The notes beneath the pieces were generated by a model that saw nothing but the letters and a program-made list of their open reading frames with translations, did not search any database and was not told the DNA's origin. From Actinokineospora alba (lineage in GTDB: Bacteria > Actinomycetota > Actinomycetes > Mycobacteriales > Pseudonocardiaceae), in assembly GCF_004362515.1 (NCBI RefSeq), contig NZ_SNXU01000001.1:5394001-5458000 (forward strand): 64,000 nucleotides of DNA, read 5' to 3'. Of the stretch, positions 36,926-45,887 are shown in pieces; positions within the stretch are counted from its first letter, which is position 1; the number at the start of each line of letters is the position of its first letter. Both the position numbers and the translations under genes were made by a program.

Positions 36926-39038
36926 GCTGGGTCTCTCTCCGCTTGGTGTGGTCCACGATCGGCAGCCAGGCAGGGCCGCGGGCGGCGCCGTCCACGGGAC
37001 GCTCCCACTCGCCGTCGCCGGGGCCCGGGGTGAAGCCCGCGTCGGCGAACACCGTGCGGCAGGGGCCATTGCGTTCGGTCGGCACCACGAGCCCGCGCAC
37101 CCGGGTCTTCCCGTCGGCGGCCAGCCTGCCGGTCAGCCAGCCGAGCAGTCCGGCCTCCACGCCGCGGCCGAGCACCCGGCAGGACAGCAGGTAACTGTCC
37201 ACTGTGGTCACCGGGCCGTCGTGCCGCAGGATCACCAGGCCGACGTCCTCGCGCGGGCTGAACCGGTCGCCGACAGCCACCACGAGCACGTCGGAGTCGG
37301 GCGCGTCGGCAAGGTGGCGCAGTTCGGCGCGGGTGTGCCTGCGGGTGGTCGTGTTGAACTGGTTGGTCTTGGCGCACAACTGCTCCGCGCGCGCCATGGT
37401 GCCCTCGGTGAGCGGGCTGACGTGGACCTCGGTGCCAAGTGAGGCGTAGAAGTCCTCGGGTCGGTCGAAGCCGCGCCTGCGCTTCTCGACCTGCTCGCGT
37501 GCCCGGTACTGCGCGGTGCGCCGCCGGTCCGCGTCGGTGACCGCGAACACGGTGGTGAACGGGCTGTCGAGCACGAGGTCGGCGTACCCGGTCGGGTCGG
37601 CGGGGAGTTCGGGCACGATCACGTCGGGCAGGAACTCGCGCACGGCGGCCCGCTCCACCGGGTTGTCGTCGAGGAAGAGGATGTTGGCCAGGCCGATGTT
37701 CAGCCGAGCCGCCAGGTCCGCGATCGCCTCGGTCTTGGGCCGCCAGCCGATCTCCATGGCCACGAAGTCGTCCTCGCCCAGCACCATGCCCGAGTGCTCG
37801 CGGATCGCCCGCAGCGCGAGGTCCTCGTCGTTCTTGCTGCACACGGCGAGCGCGACACCCGCGTCGCTGAGCGACTTGAGCACCCGCTGCAACCGCTGGT
37901 GGGCGTTGCCCGGATGGTCGGTGCCGACCTGGATGCCCTCGATGCCGTCCTCGCCGACGACGCCGTGCCACAGCGTGTTGTCGAGGTCGGTGACGATGAC
38001 CCTGGCCGTGCGGCCCAGGACCGACAGCGCGAGTCCCCAGTACCGGCGGGCGAGCGTCGCGCTCAGCGAGCGACTGTGCGGCACCCTGGCGACCTGCCAG
38101 AGCCGCTGATCCACCAGCGAGTCGCCGCCGTGGCGGGCGACGGCGTCGGCCAAGTCCACCGTGTGCACGGTTTCCAGGCCCGCCAGGGCCGCGGCGAGCA
38201 GGCGGTTGGCCTCGGCGATCAGCGGCCCCACCGGTCGCCGGGCTGCTTGGAGCTGGGCGAACGTGGTGACGAAGACCGGCCGGTCGGTGGTCTCGGCGTA
38301 GGCCGCGACGAGGTCGGCGTAGTGGTTGACCGCGTCCGCCAGGCGTTCGGCGGGCAGGTCCGGGTCGAGGTCGTCGACGGCGAGGACGTCCTCGATCCGG
38401 TCGACGAAGAAGCTCACCTGGGCACCGAAGGTGCGCAGCGGTGAGGCCGGGTCGTGGATGTCGCGTCCGAGAGCGCCGAACTCCGGCGCGTGGACAGCCA
38501 GCGGCTCGCCGGCCAGGACGCGCTCACCCTCGGCTGCCAGTTCGGCGGTGAGGACGTCCAGGGTGCGGGAGCCGAGCACGGCCAGCCGGACCGGCTCGCG
38601 GGCGAGCAGTCGGGCGCGGCGTTCGATCAGCCGCGGCTGCCGCACCAGAATCCACGGGTCGTCGGTCATCAGCTCGCCGCACACCGCCGCCAGGTCCGCG
38701 GTGGACACCGATTCGACCCGGGTGCCGAGCAGGTCCGCCCCCGCGATCGATCCGTTGACCCGCAGCCGGTCAAACAGCGGCGCGAAGTCCAATGTGGACT
38801 TCAGGTCGACGTCACGGACAACCATGCGCAAGTCCAGAGGGTGACGGCCCGCGCCGAAGTCAACGTGCCCGCTGACGGTCATCGGATGCCGGTAGGGGAC
38901 GTCGAACAGCTCTTCGTAGCGGTGCACCTGCGTGCACGAGTCCCAACTCGCGCCGAGCACGACGATCCGGGCCCGCTCCCGCTCGAAGACCTCGAACACC
39001 GTGTCCGCGCCGAAAGCCGTGTCCGACCGGCAGGCCAT
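36918..39038 (-). CDS. FkbH-like HAD glyceryl-ACP transferase/phosphatase
   Basis: A 706-residue protein of the HAD-IIIC/FkbH type. The N-terminal 320 residues contain an SGNH-like/unknown region, the HAD core holds V-T-D-L-D-N-T-L-W near 348-356 and C-S-K-N, and the C-terminal 170 residues look like a GNAT-type domain (K-T-N-Q-F-N, G-L-V-I-L). Known relatives take 1,3-bisphosphoglycerate, remove phosphate and load glycerate onto an ACP for methoxy- or hydroxymalonyl-ACP or tetronate formation. Its start (TGATG) is fused to the stop of the GCS2-type gene and its end overlaps the MaoC-SDR-ACP gene, whose carrier is the likely acceptor. Confidence 0.85.
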   Translation of the reverse strand: MACRSDTAFGADTVFEVFERERARIVVLGASWDSCTQVHRYEELFDVPYRHPMTVSGHVDFGAGRHPLDLRMVVRDVDLKSTLDFAPLFDRLRVNGSIAGADLLGTRVESVSTADLAAVCGELMTDDPWILVRQPRLIERRARLLAREPVRLAVLGSRTLDVLTAELAAEGERVLAGEPLAVHAPEFGALGRDIHDPASPLRTFGAQVSFFVDRIEDVLAVDDLDPDLPAERLADAVNHYADLVAAYAETTDRPVFVTTFAQLQAARRPVGPLIAEANRLLAAALAGLETVHTVDLADAVARHGGDSLVDQRLWQVARVPHSRSLSATLARRYWGLALSVLGRTARVIVTDLDNTLWHGVVGEDGIEGIQVGTDHPGNAHQRLQRVLKSLSDAGVALAVCSKNDEDLALRAIREHSGMVLGEDDFVAMEIGWRPKTEAIADLAARLNIGLANILFLDDNPVERAAVREFLPDVIVPELPADPTGYADLVLDSPFTTVFAVTDADRRRTAQYRAREQVEKRRRGFDRPEDFYASLGTEVHVSPLTEGTMARAEQLCAKTNQFNTTTRRHTRAELRHLADAPDSDVLVVAVGDRFSPREDVGLVILRHDGPVTTVDSYLLSCRVLGRGVEAGLLGWLTGRLAADGKTRVRGLVVPTERNGPCRTVFADAGFTPGPGDGEWERPVDGAARGPAWLPIVDHTKRRETQHV

Positions 39039-40003
39039 CAGCTCGCCGGCCAGCGGCCCGGCGACGGGAGTTGGTCGAGCAGGGTGTCGATCTGGTCGAT
39101 GGCGGGGGACAGGGTGCCGTCGGCCAGGTTGACCGCGGCACCGCGGAAGCCGTCGCGGGCTGCGCGCCAGTACGCGGCGCGCAGCAGCGCGGGTGGCACC
39201 TGCGGGCCGGGGTCACCTTGTTCGACAGCGGCCAGCGCCCGCCCGACCAAAGCCCGCACCAGGACCGCCAACAGTGCGGTCTCAGTCGCGGTCAACGGGA
39301 CATCGGCGACCCGGATCTCCAGCGTCGGCAGGTGGTGCGAGGGCCGGACATCCCAGAAGATCGTGCCCTGGTCGACGAGTGCGCCGGTGCCCAGCAAGGC
39401 CTCGACGGTTTGGTCATAGTGCCGCGCGGAGGTGAAGTACGGCGGCGGTCCGGCCACCGGCCAGCGCTGCAGACTGATGGTGCGCCAACTGGCGTAGCCG
39501 GTGTCACGGCCGCACCAGTAAGGGGAGTTCGCGGTGAGCGCGATCAGCGTCGGCAGATACGGCCGCAGGTGATTGCTCACCAGCACGGCGCGATCCCGGT
39601 CGGGCACCTCCACGTGCACGTGCGCCGAGCAGATCGTGATCTCGTCGTGCAGCGCGCGGTAGGCCTCGTCGCCATGGCGGTGCCGGTCGTCGTCGACGAC
39701 CGCCGCGGGCACGACGCGGCCGAGAACAGGAGCGGCGGCGGCGACCACGCCCACACCGATCTCCGCGGCGGCGGAGGCCAGCACCGCACGGCCCTCGACG
39801 AGCTGGGCATGCAGGTCGGCCGCGGTCACACACGGGGTTGTGCGCGCCTCGGCCTGCATGTCGGTGAACTCGGCGCCGACCCGATCGCCGAGTGTTTCCC
39901 TGGCCCGCTTGATGATCCCTGGCGCGGCGGGCGTGACAACCCGGGAGACGGGATCGACAGTGAGGAACTCCTCTTCCACCCCGAACCGGAGTCCACCGGT
40001 CAC
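39038..40003 (-). CDS. GCS2-type carboxylate-amine ligase
   Basis: A protein of about 321 residues of the YbdK/glutamate-cysteine ligase type 2 family: F-G-V-E-E-E-F near the start (nucleotide/metal site), C-S-A-H-V-H-V-E-V in the middle, and R-P-S-H-H-L-P-T-L-E-I-R-V-A-D near the end. Family members join a carboxylate to an amine with ATP. GTG 40003 is chosen because it places F-G-V-E-E-E at the usual early position; the ribosome site is weak and a slightly earlier start cannot be excluded. Its stop overlaps the FkbH-type start (TGATG), so it is co-translated with biosynthetic genes. This suggests an amide-forming step in the pathway. Confidence 0.8.
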   Translation of the reverse strand: MTGGLRFGVEEEFLTVDPVSRVVTPAAPGIIKRARETLGDRVGAEFTDMQAEARTTPCVTAADLHAQLVEGRAVLASAAAEIGVGVVAAAAPVLGRVVPAAVVDDDRHRHGDEAYRALHDEITICSAHVHVEVPDRDRAVLVSNHLRPYLPTLIALTANSPYWCGRDTGYASWRTISLQRWPVAGPPPYFTSARHYDQTVEALLGTGALVDQGTIFWDVRPSHHLPTLEIRVADVPLTATETALLAVLVRALVGRALAAVEQGDPGPQVPPALLRAAYWRAARDGFRGAAVNLADGTLSPAIDQIDTLLDQLPSPGRWPAS

Positions 40004-40176
40004 GATCGCGGTGTCCAGAGTCGCTGCGGCATCGCCACATCCTGCCGGTTCGCTCGGGACAAACGAGGTCGCCCCACTGGGGTTCACCTGATCGGGTGGC
40101 TGCTTTGGCGGCCGTGGCCAGGATTGGCAAGCCTTGGGTGGTCCTGAACTTCGGTGACCTTCGTATCGAGGCACAA

Positions 40177-41107
40177 ATGGCATTGGCGCAGGCGGGATTC
40201 TCCGCCGACACGCTCGATCGTCTCCCGCGGTTCCCTCCCGGCACGTCGTTCGGGGCCGACATCGACGCGGCGAACCGGGTGTTGCTGTCCGACGCCGCCG
40301 AGGAGGTGAAGCGCGCGGCGTTCCTGGACTGGGCGACCCGCCACCAGCCCTGCGTCTTCGGTCGGGTCGCGACCAAGTCCGGTGCGGCCGCGAAAGGCCT
40401 GGGCATGACGCTGTGCTGGATCGACGAGTCCACTATGGACGCGGGTCCCGACGCCGTGGCAGCGCGGATCGCGGCCGCCCGGCGGGACTGGAAGGACCAA
40501 GCCGCGAAGGGGGAGAGCAGCGCCTTCCTCATCATGTTCAACAGCGCGCGGCTCGCCCACGCGCGGCCGCGCCGAACTGGTGCGGGTCGCCGCCGACCTC
40601 GCCTCGCTCTACCTCGTGGAGTGGACGCCGGTCCGACCCGACGTCATCTACACCGAGGCGATCCCGCTGCGTGGATCCGACGGGATCGCGCGGCTGTTCA
40701 AGGGAAGCGTGCAGCTCTTCCACACCGGTGCGCACCTGCGCCGCCACCACGACCGCCGGATGCCCGGCGGGTTGCTGATCTCGGTCAACGGCCCCGGCCA
40801 TTACGCCAACGCCCTGGTCGTGCGCGGGCTGTACGAAACCCTGACGGACGCCTCGACGTTCGTCCGCCGGATGGCCGCGCGGTCGATCGGCGCGGGTGGC
40901 CTGGGCAGCGACGACGCCCTGAGCACGACCTGGCACCGAGATACCTGTCCCGCTGACCGCGACACGGCCCGCTGGTTCTCGGCCGCCTACCACCTGGACG
41001 TGTTCGTCCACGGCTGGTTCCACGGAGCCGCCATAGCTGATCACGCGATGCACGACAACCCATGGCCCCCGGTGATTCCCGTCGACGCAGCGGACTTCAA
41101 CTACTGA
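40177..41107 (+). pseudogene. hypothetical protein gene with a frameshift
   Basis: An ATG at 40177 with GAGG upstream opens a protein-like frame (A-T-R-H-Q-P-C-V-F-G-R and F-L-I-M-F-N-S-A-R-L) that runs well to about 40562. The natural continuation (A-E-L-V-R-V-A-A-D-L, then W-F-H-G-A-A to the TGA at 41107) is one base forward, so removing one base in 40561-40575 restores an ORF of about 309 codons. The family is not firmly recognised; the P-C-x-F-x-R stretch recalls YqcI/YcgG-type proteins. It may be a true mutation or a sequence error. The end overlaps the convergent monooxygenase gene by 7 bases. Confidence 0.6.
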
Positions 41108-42624
41108 CGGCCGCGGAAGAACGCCTGCAGGGGCTCGACATGACGATCGGGGCGGCGCCATTCGGCCAGCAAATCCTCCAACAGGTGCTGTTCCGCGACG
41201 AGCCTGCCGAATCGGTAGCACCGCACAACCGGATGGATGAACGCGCTCTCCGCGGCGCGTTCGGGTGCGGGATGCCGCTCGATGGCGAACACGTCAGGGT
41301 GATCCGCGCGACCCCAGCGCAGGGACACCGTGTACAGCGTCTCCTGATCGCCGAAACGGGTGATCGCGTAGTCCTCGGGAAGGTCCTCGTACCGGCGGAA
41401 CTTCCTCCCGGACACGACCAAGGCGTCGCAGAGATATTCGAACTGGGTCCACAGCGCCGAACTCCAGTTGACCCGGTCCAACACCGCGTCGGTGAGCGAC
41501 TCGGCGTCCAGCTTCACTTCCTCGTGGGGTAACGGGATGTCCAGGTAGCGCTCGGTCAGGATGCGGGACAGCGTGCGCAGGTTGTAGCGGAACCCGTCGA
41601 TGAACGCCGAGGACGCGCGCTGGAAGTCGCGGGCCTGCGCGAGCGTGCCCGCGAAGTAGAGGCCGTCGATGTCCGTCGATCGCCAATCCTCGCGCAACGC
41701 CGGGATGCGGCCGTTGGGCGCCATGCTCGGGCGGCAGGAGTCGTCGAAGATGTCGGTGTCCATGCGGAATCCGGTGCAGCGCACGACCATGTCGTAGTCC
41801 AGCACCTCCTGCTCGCCTTGGGCGTGGGTGTAGGTGATCCACACCCGGAAGGCTCCGTCGACGGCCTCGATCCGATCGATCGTGCAGTCCAGCACCGAGT
41901 GCAGGGTCTTGAACTGGTAGTTGTCCAACAGGGCGCCGTACTGGCCGCGCACATGCCCGGGATGCTTGGTGTTCCACGACAGCCGCAGCGGATTCGGGCT
42001 GGCCAGGTGCACCATCTCCGCCTGGTCGAGCATCATCCGGTGCGCCATCTCGAACGCGGAGTTTCCCTTGCCGATGATCAGCACGCGCTTCCCGCGATAG
42101 GCGGCGCCGTCGGCGGGTGCGTCCTCGTAGCCGACGGCGTGACCGATGCCGGGAATGTCGGGCACGTTCGGCTTGCCCCAGCCGGTGGCCATGACAAGGC
42201 ATTCGGCGGAGACGCACCCGTCGTCGGTCTCGACCACGAACCCAGCCCCGTCCCGCCGCACCTTCCGCACGGTCGTCGCGAACCGCACCTGTGGCACCTG
42301 CCGTGTCTGGAAATCGGCCAGGTAGCGCACCATGTCGTCGGCGTGCGGGTAGTAATCGTCGCTGTACTCAGGAAACAGCGGCCCGGCGGGATCGCTGAGC
42401 AGTGAGTTCCAGTCCCAGCGCAGCTTGCGCTCAGGGTCATCGCTGCGCACGTGCGCCTTGTTGAGGGAGATCAGCCGACGCTGCCGGGGAAACCGCTCGA
42501 AGAACGCCCCAGGCGCATCTGCACGGTCGACCACCAGATAGTCGGCACCGGCGCGCTGCAACCAGTGCCCCAACTGCAGACCGCCGGGCCCCGCTCCCAC
42601 GATGACAAACTGGTGGCGCTCCAC
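41101..42624 (-). CDS. FAD/NAD(P)-binding monooxygenase
   Basis: A 507-residue flavoprotein of the FMO/Baeyer-Villiger-like group: FAD fingerprint V-G-A-G-P-G-G near residue 10, a second dinucleotide fold L-I-I-G-K-G-N-S-A-F near 190, and A-T-G-W before it. Family members oxygenate nitrogen, sulfur or carbonyl carbon. GTG 42624 is chosen because GAAGGGG lies 6 bases upstream and the fingerprint then sits at the expected place; the open frame upstream is not family-like. Close to the biosynthetic segment, it could be a tailoring enzyme, but nothing fixes its substrate. Confidence 0.82.
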   Translation of the reverse strand: MERHQFVIVGAGPGGLQLGHWLQRAGADYLVVDRADAPGAFFERFPRQRRLISLNKAHVRSDDPERKLRWDWNSLLSDPAGPLFPEYSDDYYPHADDMVRYLADFQTRQVPQVRFATTVRKVRRDGAGFVVETDDGCVSAECLVMATGWGKPNVPDIPGIGHAVGYEDAPADGAAYRGKRVLIIGKGNSAFEMAHRMMLDQAEMVHLASPNPLRLSWNTKHPGHVRGQYGALLDNYQFKTLHSVLDCTIDRIEAVDGAFRVWITYTHAQGEQEVLDYDMVVRCTGFRMDTDIFDDSCRPSMAPNGRIPALREDWRSTDIDGLYFAGTLAQARDFQRASSAFIDGFRYNLRTLSRILTERYLDIPLPHEEVKLDAESLTDAVLDRVNWSSALWTQFEYLCDALVVSGRKFRRYEDLPEDYAITRFGDQETLYTVSLRWGRADHPDVFAIERHPAPERAAESAFIHPVVRCYRFGRLVAEQHLLEDLLAEWRRPDRHVEPLQAFFRGRQ

Positions 42625-42728
42625 CACAACCCCCTTCACCGCGGGCACTGTCACGCCCACACTGGCCCCGAAGGGTATTGCGTGCGTCGATCTTTCTGGA
42701 CGGCGATGACACCGACGCCCAGGCTCGA

Positions 42729-44006
42729 CTAGACGCGGCTCCTGCGCACGAGCAGCGTGCCGAGCAGCAGGGCGACGAACGCGCCCGCGATGACCAGGTA
42801 TGCGGGGGACTGGCTGTCCTCCTCCGGCGGTACCGCCGCGGCGAGCGCCGGGTCCATCACGATCATGTCGTCCTCGCTTACCGTCTCGCTTGGCGGCGCG
42901 CTGGTGGTCGAGCTGGTCGCCGACGTCGACGATGGACGGGCGCTGGTGGTGGTCTTGGCGGGCGCTGACGGCTTGGCGGGCGCGGCGACCGCGTCCGGGC
43001 CGATCCCGATCCTGACCTCGGCCGAGGTGGCGCCCGCGGCGACCACGGTGACCGAGATGTCGTTGGCGACAAGCGAACTTCCCACCGGGACGGAGTTGTC
43101 GGCCTCCGCGGTCGTCTGCGGGCTCCCGTCGATGATCCGGGCGGACCCGTACTTGCCCGCGGGCACCCGGTAGACGTTCACACCTTGGGTGATCCCGACG
43201 TCGACGCCCATGCCGGGCACGCGGTACTCGACCATGAGCCGGTCGCCACCTGGCAGCGGCAGGTCGACCGCCCGGGTGCCGCGCACGGATCCCGGCGCGT
43301 GCAGAGCGACGAGTTCGACGTTCGCGGTCGCCGCCGGGGTGACCACCTTGTCGGCGGCCAGCCACTTCACTTTGGTCAGTTCCGGTGCGCTGTAACCGGT
43401 TTTGGATCCGCCGCCGCCCATCGGCGTGCGCTTGCTGTGGCCGTCGCCCGTGCGGCAGCCCGTGACCACGCCCGGCGGGCAGATGTCGCGGCCCTGGTGG
43501 CTGAAGCCGAGGTTGTGGCCGAGTTCGTGCGCCAGGGTCGACGCGCCGATGTGCTCGACGGGGTACCAGGAGCGCTTGCCGGGCACCTCCGCGAGTCCGC
43601 CCCAGGCGCAATCCGCCTTGGCGCCGGGGAAGATCACCGCGAGGTCGTCGTAGGGGATGCCCTCGAGAGCGGCCTCGGCCTTGGCGGTCAGCGGTTTCAT
43701 GTCGCACTTGGACGCGACGTCGACGGTGATCGGCCCGTGCACCTTGCCGCCCGCCAGGGTCATCGTGCGCTGACCGTGGCTCTGCGCGGCGTGGTACTTG
43801 GCGACCGAGTCCGGGTTCTCGATGAAGAGGTCGACCAGCTTCTCCTTGACCGCGGGCACGTCGTCGATCGTCTGGTCACTGAAGTTGACCAGGATGACGG
43901 CCATCTTTCTCGCCGCGGGCTGGGCTGCGACCGGGCCCGGCGCGCAGAGGAACGCGAACCCGAGGGCGCAGGCAACGGCAAGAGGCTTCAGGAGCGGCGA
44001 AGTCAC
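42729..44006 (-). CDS. secreted, membrane-anchored zinc metalloprotease (M11-like)
   Basis: A 425-residue extracellular protease. Signal peptide (L-A-V-A-C-A-L-G-F-A-F-L then P-V-A-A), zinc motif H-E-L-G-H-N-L-G-F-S-H, and a following M-G-G-G-G-S...Y-S-A-P region as in gametolysin-like enzymes. After about residue 320 comes a long Thr/Ser/Ala/Pro linker, then one C-terminal membrane helix and R-R-S-R-V, which would anchor it to the outer face of the membrane. GTG 44006 is preferred because the signal peptide then starts correctly; no strong ribosome site is seen. Confidence 0.82.
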   Translation of the reverse strand: MTSPLLKPLAVACALGFAFLCAPGPVAAQPAARKMAVILVNFSDQTIDDVPAVKEKLVDLFIENPDSVAKYHAAQSHGQRTMTLAGGKVHGPITVDVASKCDMKPLTAKAEAALEGIPYDDLAVIFPGAKADCAWGGLAEVPGKRSWYPVEHIGASTLAHELGHNLGFSHQGRDICPPGVVTGCRTGDGHSKRTPMGGGGSKTGYSAPELTKVKWLAADKVVTPAATANVELVALHAPGSVRGTRAVDLPLPGGDRLMVEYRVPGMGVDVGITQGVNVYRVPAGKYGSARIIDGSPQTTAEADNSVPVGSSLVANDISVTVVAAGATSAEVRIGIGPDAVAAPAKPSAPAKTTTSARPSSTSATSSTTSAPPSETVSEDDMIVMDPALAAAVPPEEDSQSPAYLVIAGAFVALLLGTLLVRRSRV

Positions 44007-44040
44007 GATCAGCGAGCATACATGCGCACTAACCAATGAT

Positions 44041-44334
44041 TTCGATCATGTTCATTCAGTACGCACCATGTGCACGCACAGCGCGCTCCAAAATCCTTCG
44101 AAGAAAGTTTGGGAGAGCTGTCGGATCGGGGTGGTGGTGTTCGTAGGAGGGGTGAGGCCGCCGCAACGGGGCGGCGCCAAGGTGAAGGAACCGCGATCAT
44201 GAAGCTGACGACCATCTGGTCAAGTCGCGGGTCAACGCCAAGGGCGTGACGATCCAGGTCACCCGCCCGGCCGGGCGCCCGCGGTATGCGGCGGCCTGAG
44301 TCCCTGACCACCGAAGCACAGGAGATGAGTTCAG
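44041..44334. other. intergenic region before the DGPF/ECF pair
   Basis: This should contain the promoters of the divergent metalloprotease and DGPF genes. No gene is supported. A short reading ending near 44299 (K-S-R-V-N-A-K-G-V-T-I-Q-V) looks protein-like but has no start and could be a remnant. Confidence 0.35.
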
Positions 44335-44658
44335 ATGCAGTACTTGGTATCCGTGATCGACGACAAGAGCAATCCGGGCAGCACGGACCGGCACCCCGCC
44401 ATCAGCGCGTTCAACGAGCGGCTGATCGCCGAGGGCTACTGGGTCTTCGCCGGCGGACTCGCCGACACCGACGCGGCCACGGTCATCGACAACCGGGGCG
44501 ACCAACCGGTGTTCAGCGACGGACCGTTCGTGGAGTCCAAGGAGTACCTCGCGGGCGTCTGGGTGTGGGAGGCCCCCGATCTGGACGTGGCGCTCAAGCT
44601 CGCCGCCGAGGCCTCCAAGGTCTGCGACCGGAAGATCGAGGTACGGCCGTTCCAGTGA
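44335..44658 (+). CDS. YCII-related DGPF-domain protein
   Basis: A 107-residue ferredoxin-fold protein with the family signature D-G-P-F (in F-S-D-G-P-F-V-E-S-K) and E-A-P-D-L-D. GGAG lies upstream of the ATG. Its stop overlaps the GTG of the sigma-factor gene (GTGA). This pair is the conserved context of ECF42-group sigma factors. The function of DGPF proteins is not settled. Confidence 0.88.
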   Translation: MQYLVSVIDDKSNPGSTDRHPAISAFNERLIAEGYWVFAGGLADTDAATVIDNRGDQPVFSDGPFVESKEYLAGVWVWEAPDLDVALKLAAEASKVCDRKIEVRPFQ

Positions 44659-45881
44659 GCGACGTGGAAGCAGCGATCACCCGAGCCCATCACGACGAGT
44701 GGGCGCGGGTGATCGCCGCCCTGACCAGGCGCTTCGGCGACCTCGACCTCGCCGAGGAGGCGGCGGCCGAGGCGTTCGCGACCGCCGTCGAACGATGGCC
44801 CGCCGACGGCGTGCCGCCCAACCCCGGCGCCTGGCTGACCACCACCGCCAACCGCAAGGCCATCGACCGGATCCGGCGCGAGAACAAGCGCGACGACAAG
44901 CACAAGGAGGCTCGGCTGGTGTACGACGACGACCCGCCCGAGCGTCCCGGCGCCATCGACGACGACCGGCTCCGGCTGATCTTCACCTGCTGTCACCCGG
45001 CGCTGGCGATGGACACCCGCGTGGCGCTGACGCTGCGCATGGTCGGCGGTCTGACCGTGCCCGAGATCGCCCGTGCCTTCCTGGTGGCCGAGAACACCAT
45101 GGGGCAGCGGATCACCCGAGCGAAAGCCAAGATCAAGGCGGCTCGCATCCCCTATCGGCTGCCGTCCGCGGAGGATCTGCCCGCTCGTGTCTCCGGCGTC
45201 CTCGCCGTGCTGTTCCTCGTCTTCAACGAGGGCTACCTCGCGACCGGCCCCGACACCGGCCCCGTGCGACACGACCTGACCGCCGAGGCGATCCGGCTCA
45301 CCCGCCTGATCCGCGCGCTCCTGCCGCGCGACGGGGAAGTGGCCGGGCTGCTGGCGCTGATGCTGCTCACCGAGTCCCGCCGCACTGCCCGGATCTCGGC
45401 GACCGGGGAACTGGTCGCGCTCGACGAGCAGGACCGCGGGGCCTGGGACGCGGACATGATCGCCGAGGGCCACCGGCTGGTGCGCGAGCGCCTCGCTGCG
45501 GGGGTGGCTCCGGGCCGCTACCAGATCCTCGCCGCGATCAACGCCGTGCACACCTCCGCCCGCGACGTCCGCGACACCGACTGGTCACAGGTCCTCGCCC
45601 TCTACGACCAGCTCGTCCGCCTCGACCCCTCGCCGATCATCGCCCTCAACCGGGCCATCGCCGTGGCCGAACTCGACGGGCCGGAGGTGGCACTGGCCAT
45701 CGTCGACCGCCTCGCCGAGGCGTTGGCCGGCTATCACGCCTACCACGCCACCCGCGCCGACCTGCTGCGCAGGCTGGGCCAAAGCAGGCAGTCACGTGCG
45801 GCCTACGACAAGGCCATCGAGCTGGCGGGCAACACCGCCGAGACCGCCTACCTGACCCGCCGCCGCGACCAGTTGGGGTAG
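44655..45881 (+). CDS. ECF42-type RNA polymerase sigma factor
   Basis: A 408-residue sigma factor: region 2 (F-G-D-L-D-L-A-E-E-A-A-A-E-A-F; W-L-T-T-T-A-N-R-K-A-I-D), region 4 (L-T-V-P-E-I-A-R-A-F-L-V) and a long helical, TPR-like C-terminal extension that is typical of the group and replaces an anti-sigma factor. GTG 44655 overlaps the DGPF stop. No anti-sigma gene lies beside it, matching known members, where the extension itself controls activity. Confidence 0.87.
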   Translation: MSDVEAAITRAHHDEWARVIAALTRRFGDLDLAEEAAAEAFATAVERWPADGVPPNPGAWLTTTANRKAIDRIRRENKRDDKHKEARLVYDDDPPERPGAIDDDRLRLIFTCCHPALAMDTRVALTLRMVGGLTVPEIARAFLVAENTMGQRITRAKAKIKAARIPYRLPSAEDLPARVSGVLAVLFLVFNEGYLATGPDTGPVRHDLTAEAIRLTRLIRALLPRDGEVAGLLALMLLTESRRTARISATGELVALDEQDRGAWDADMIAEGHRLVRERLAAGVAPGRYQILAAINAVHTSARDVRDTDWSQVLALYDQLVRLDPSPIIALNRAIAVAELDGPEVALAIVDRLAEALAGYHAYHATRADLLRRLGQSRQSRAAYDKAIELAGNTAETAYLTRRRDQLG

Positions 45882-45887
45882 CGCGGA

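Noticed and set aside
44197..44299. Small gene or transposase remnant before the DGPF gene
   Set aside because: The protein-like reading has no start codon in frame and no family match that I can name.
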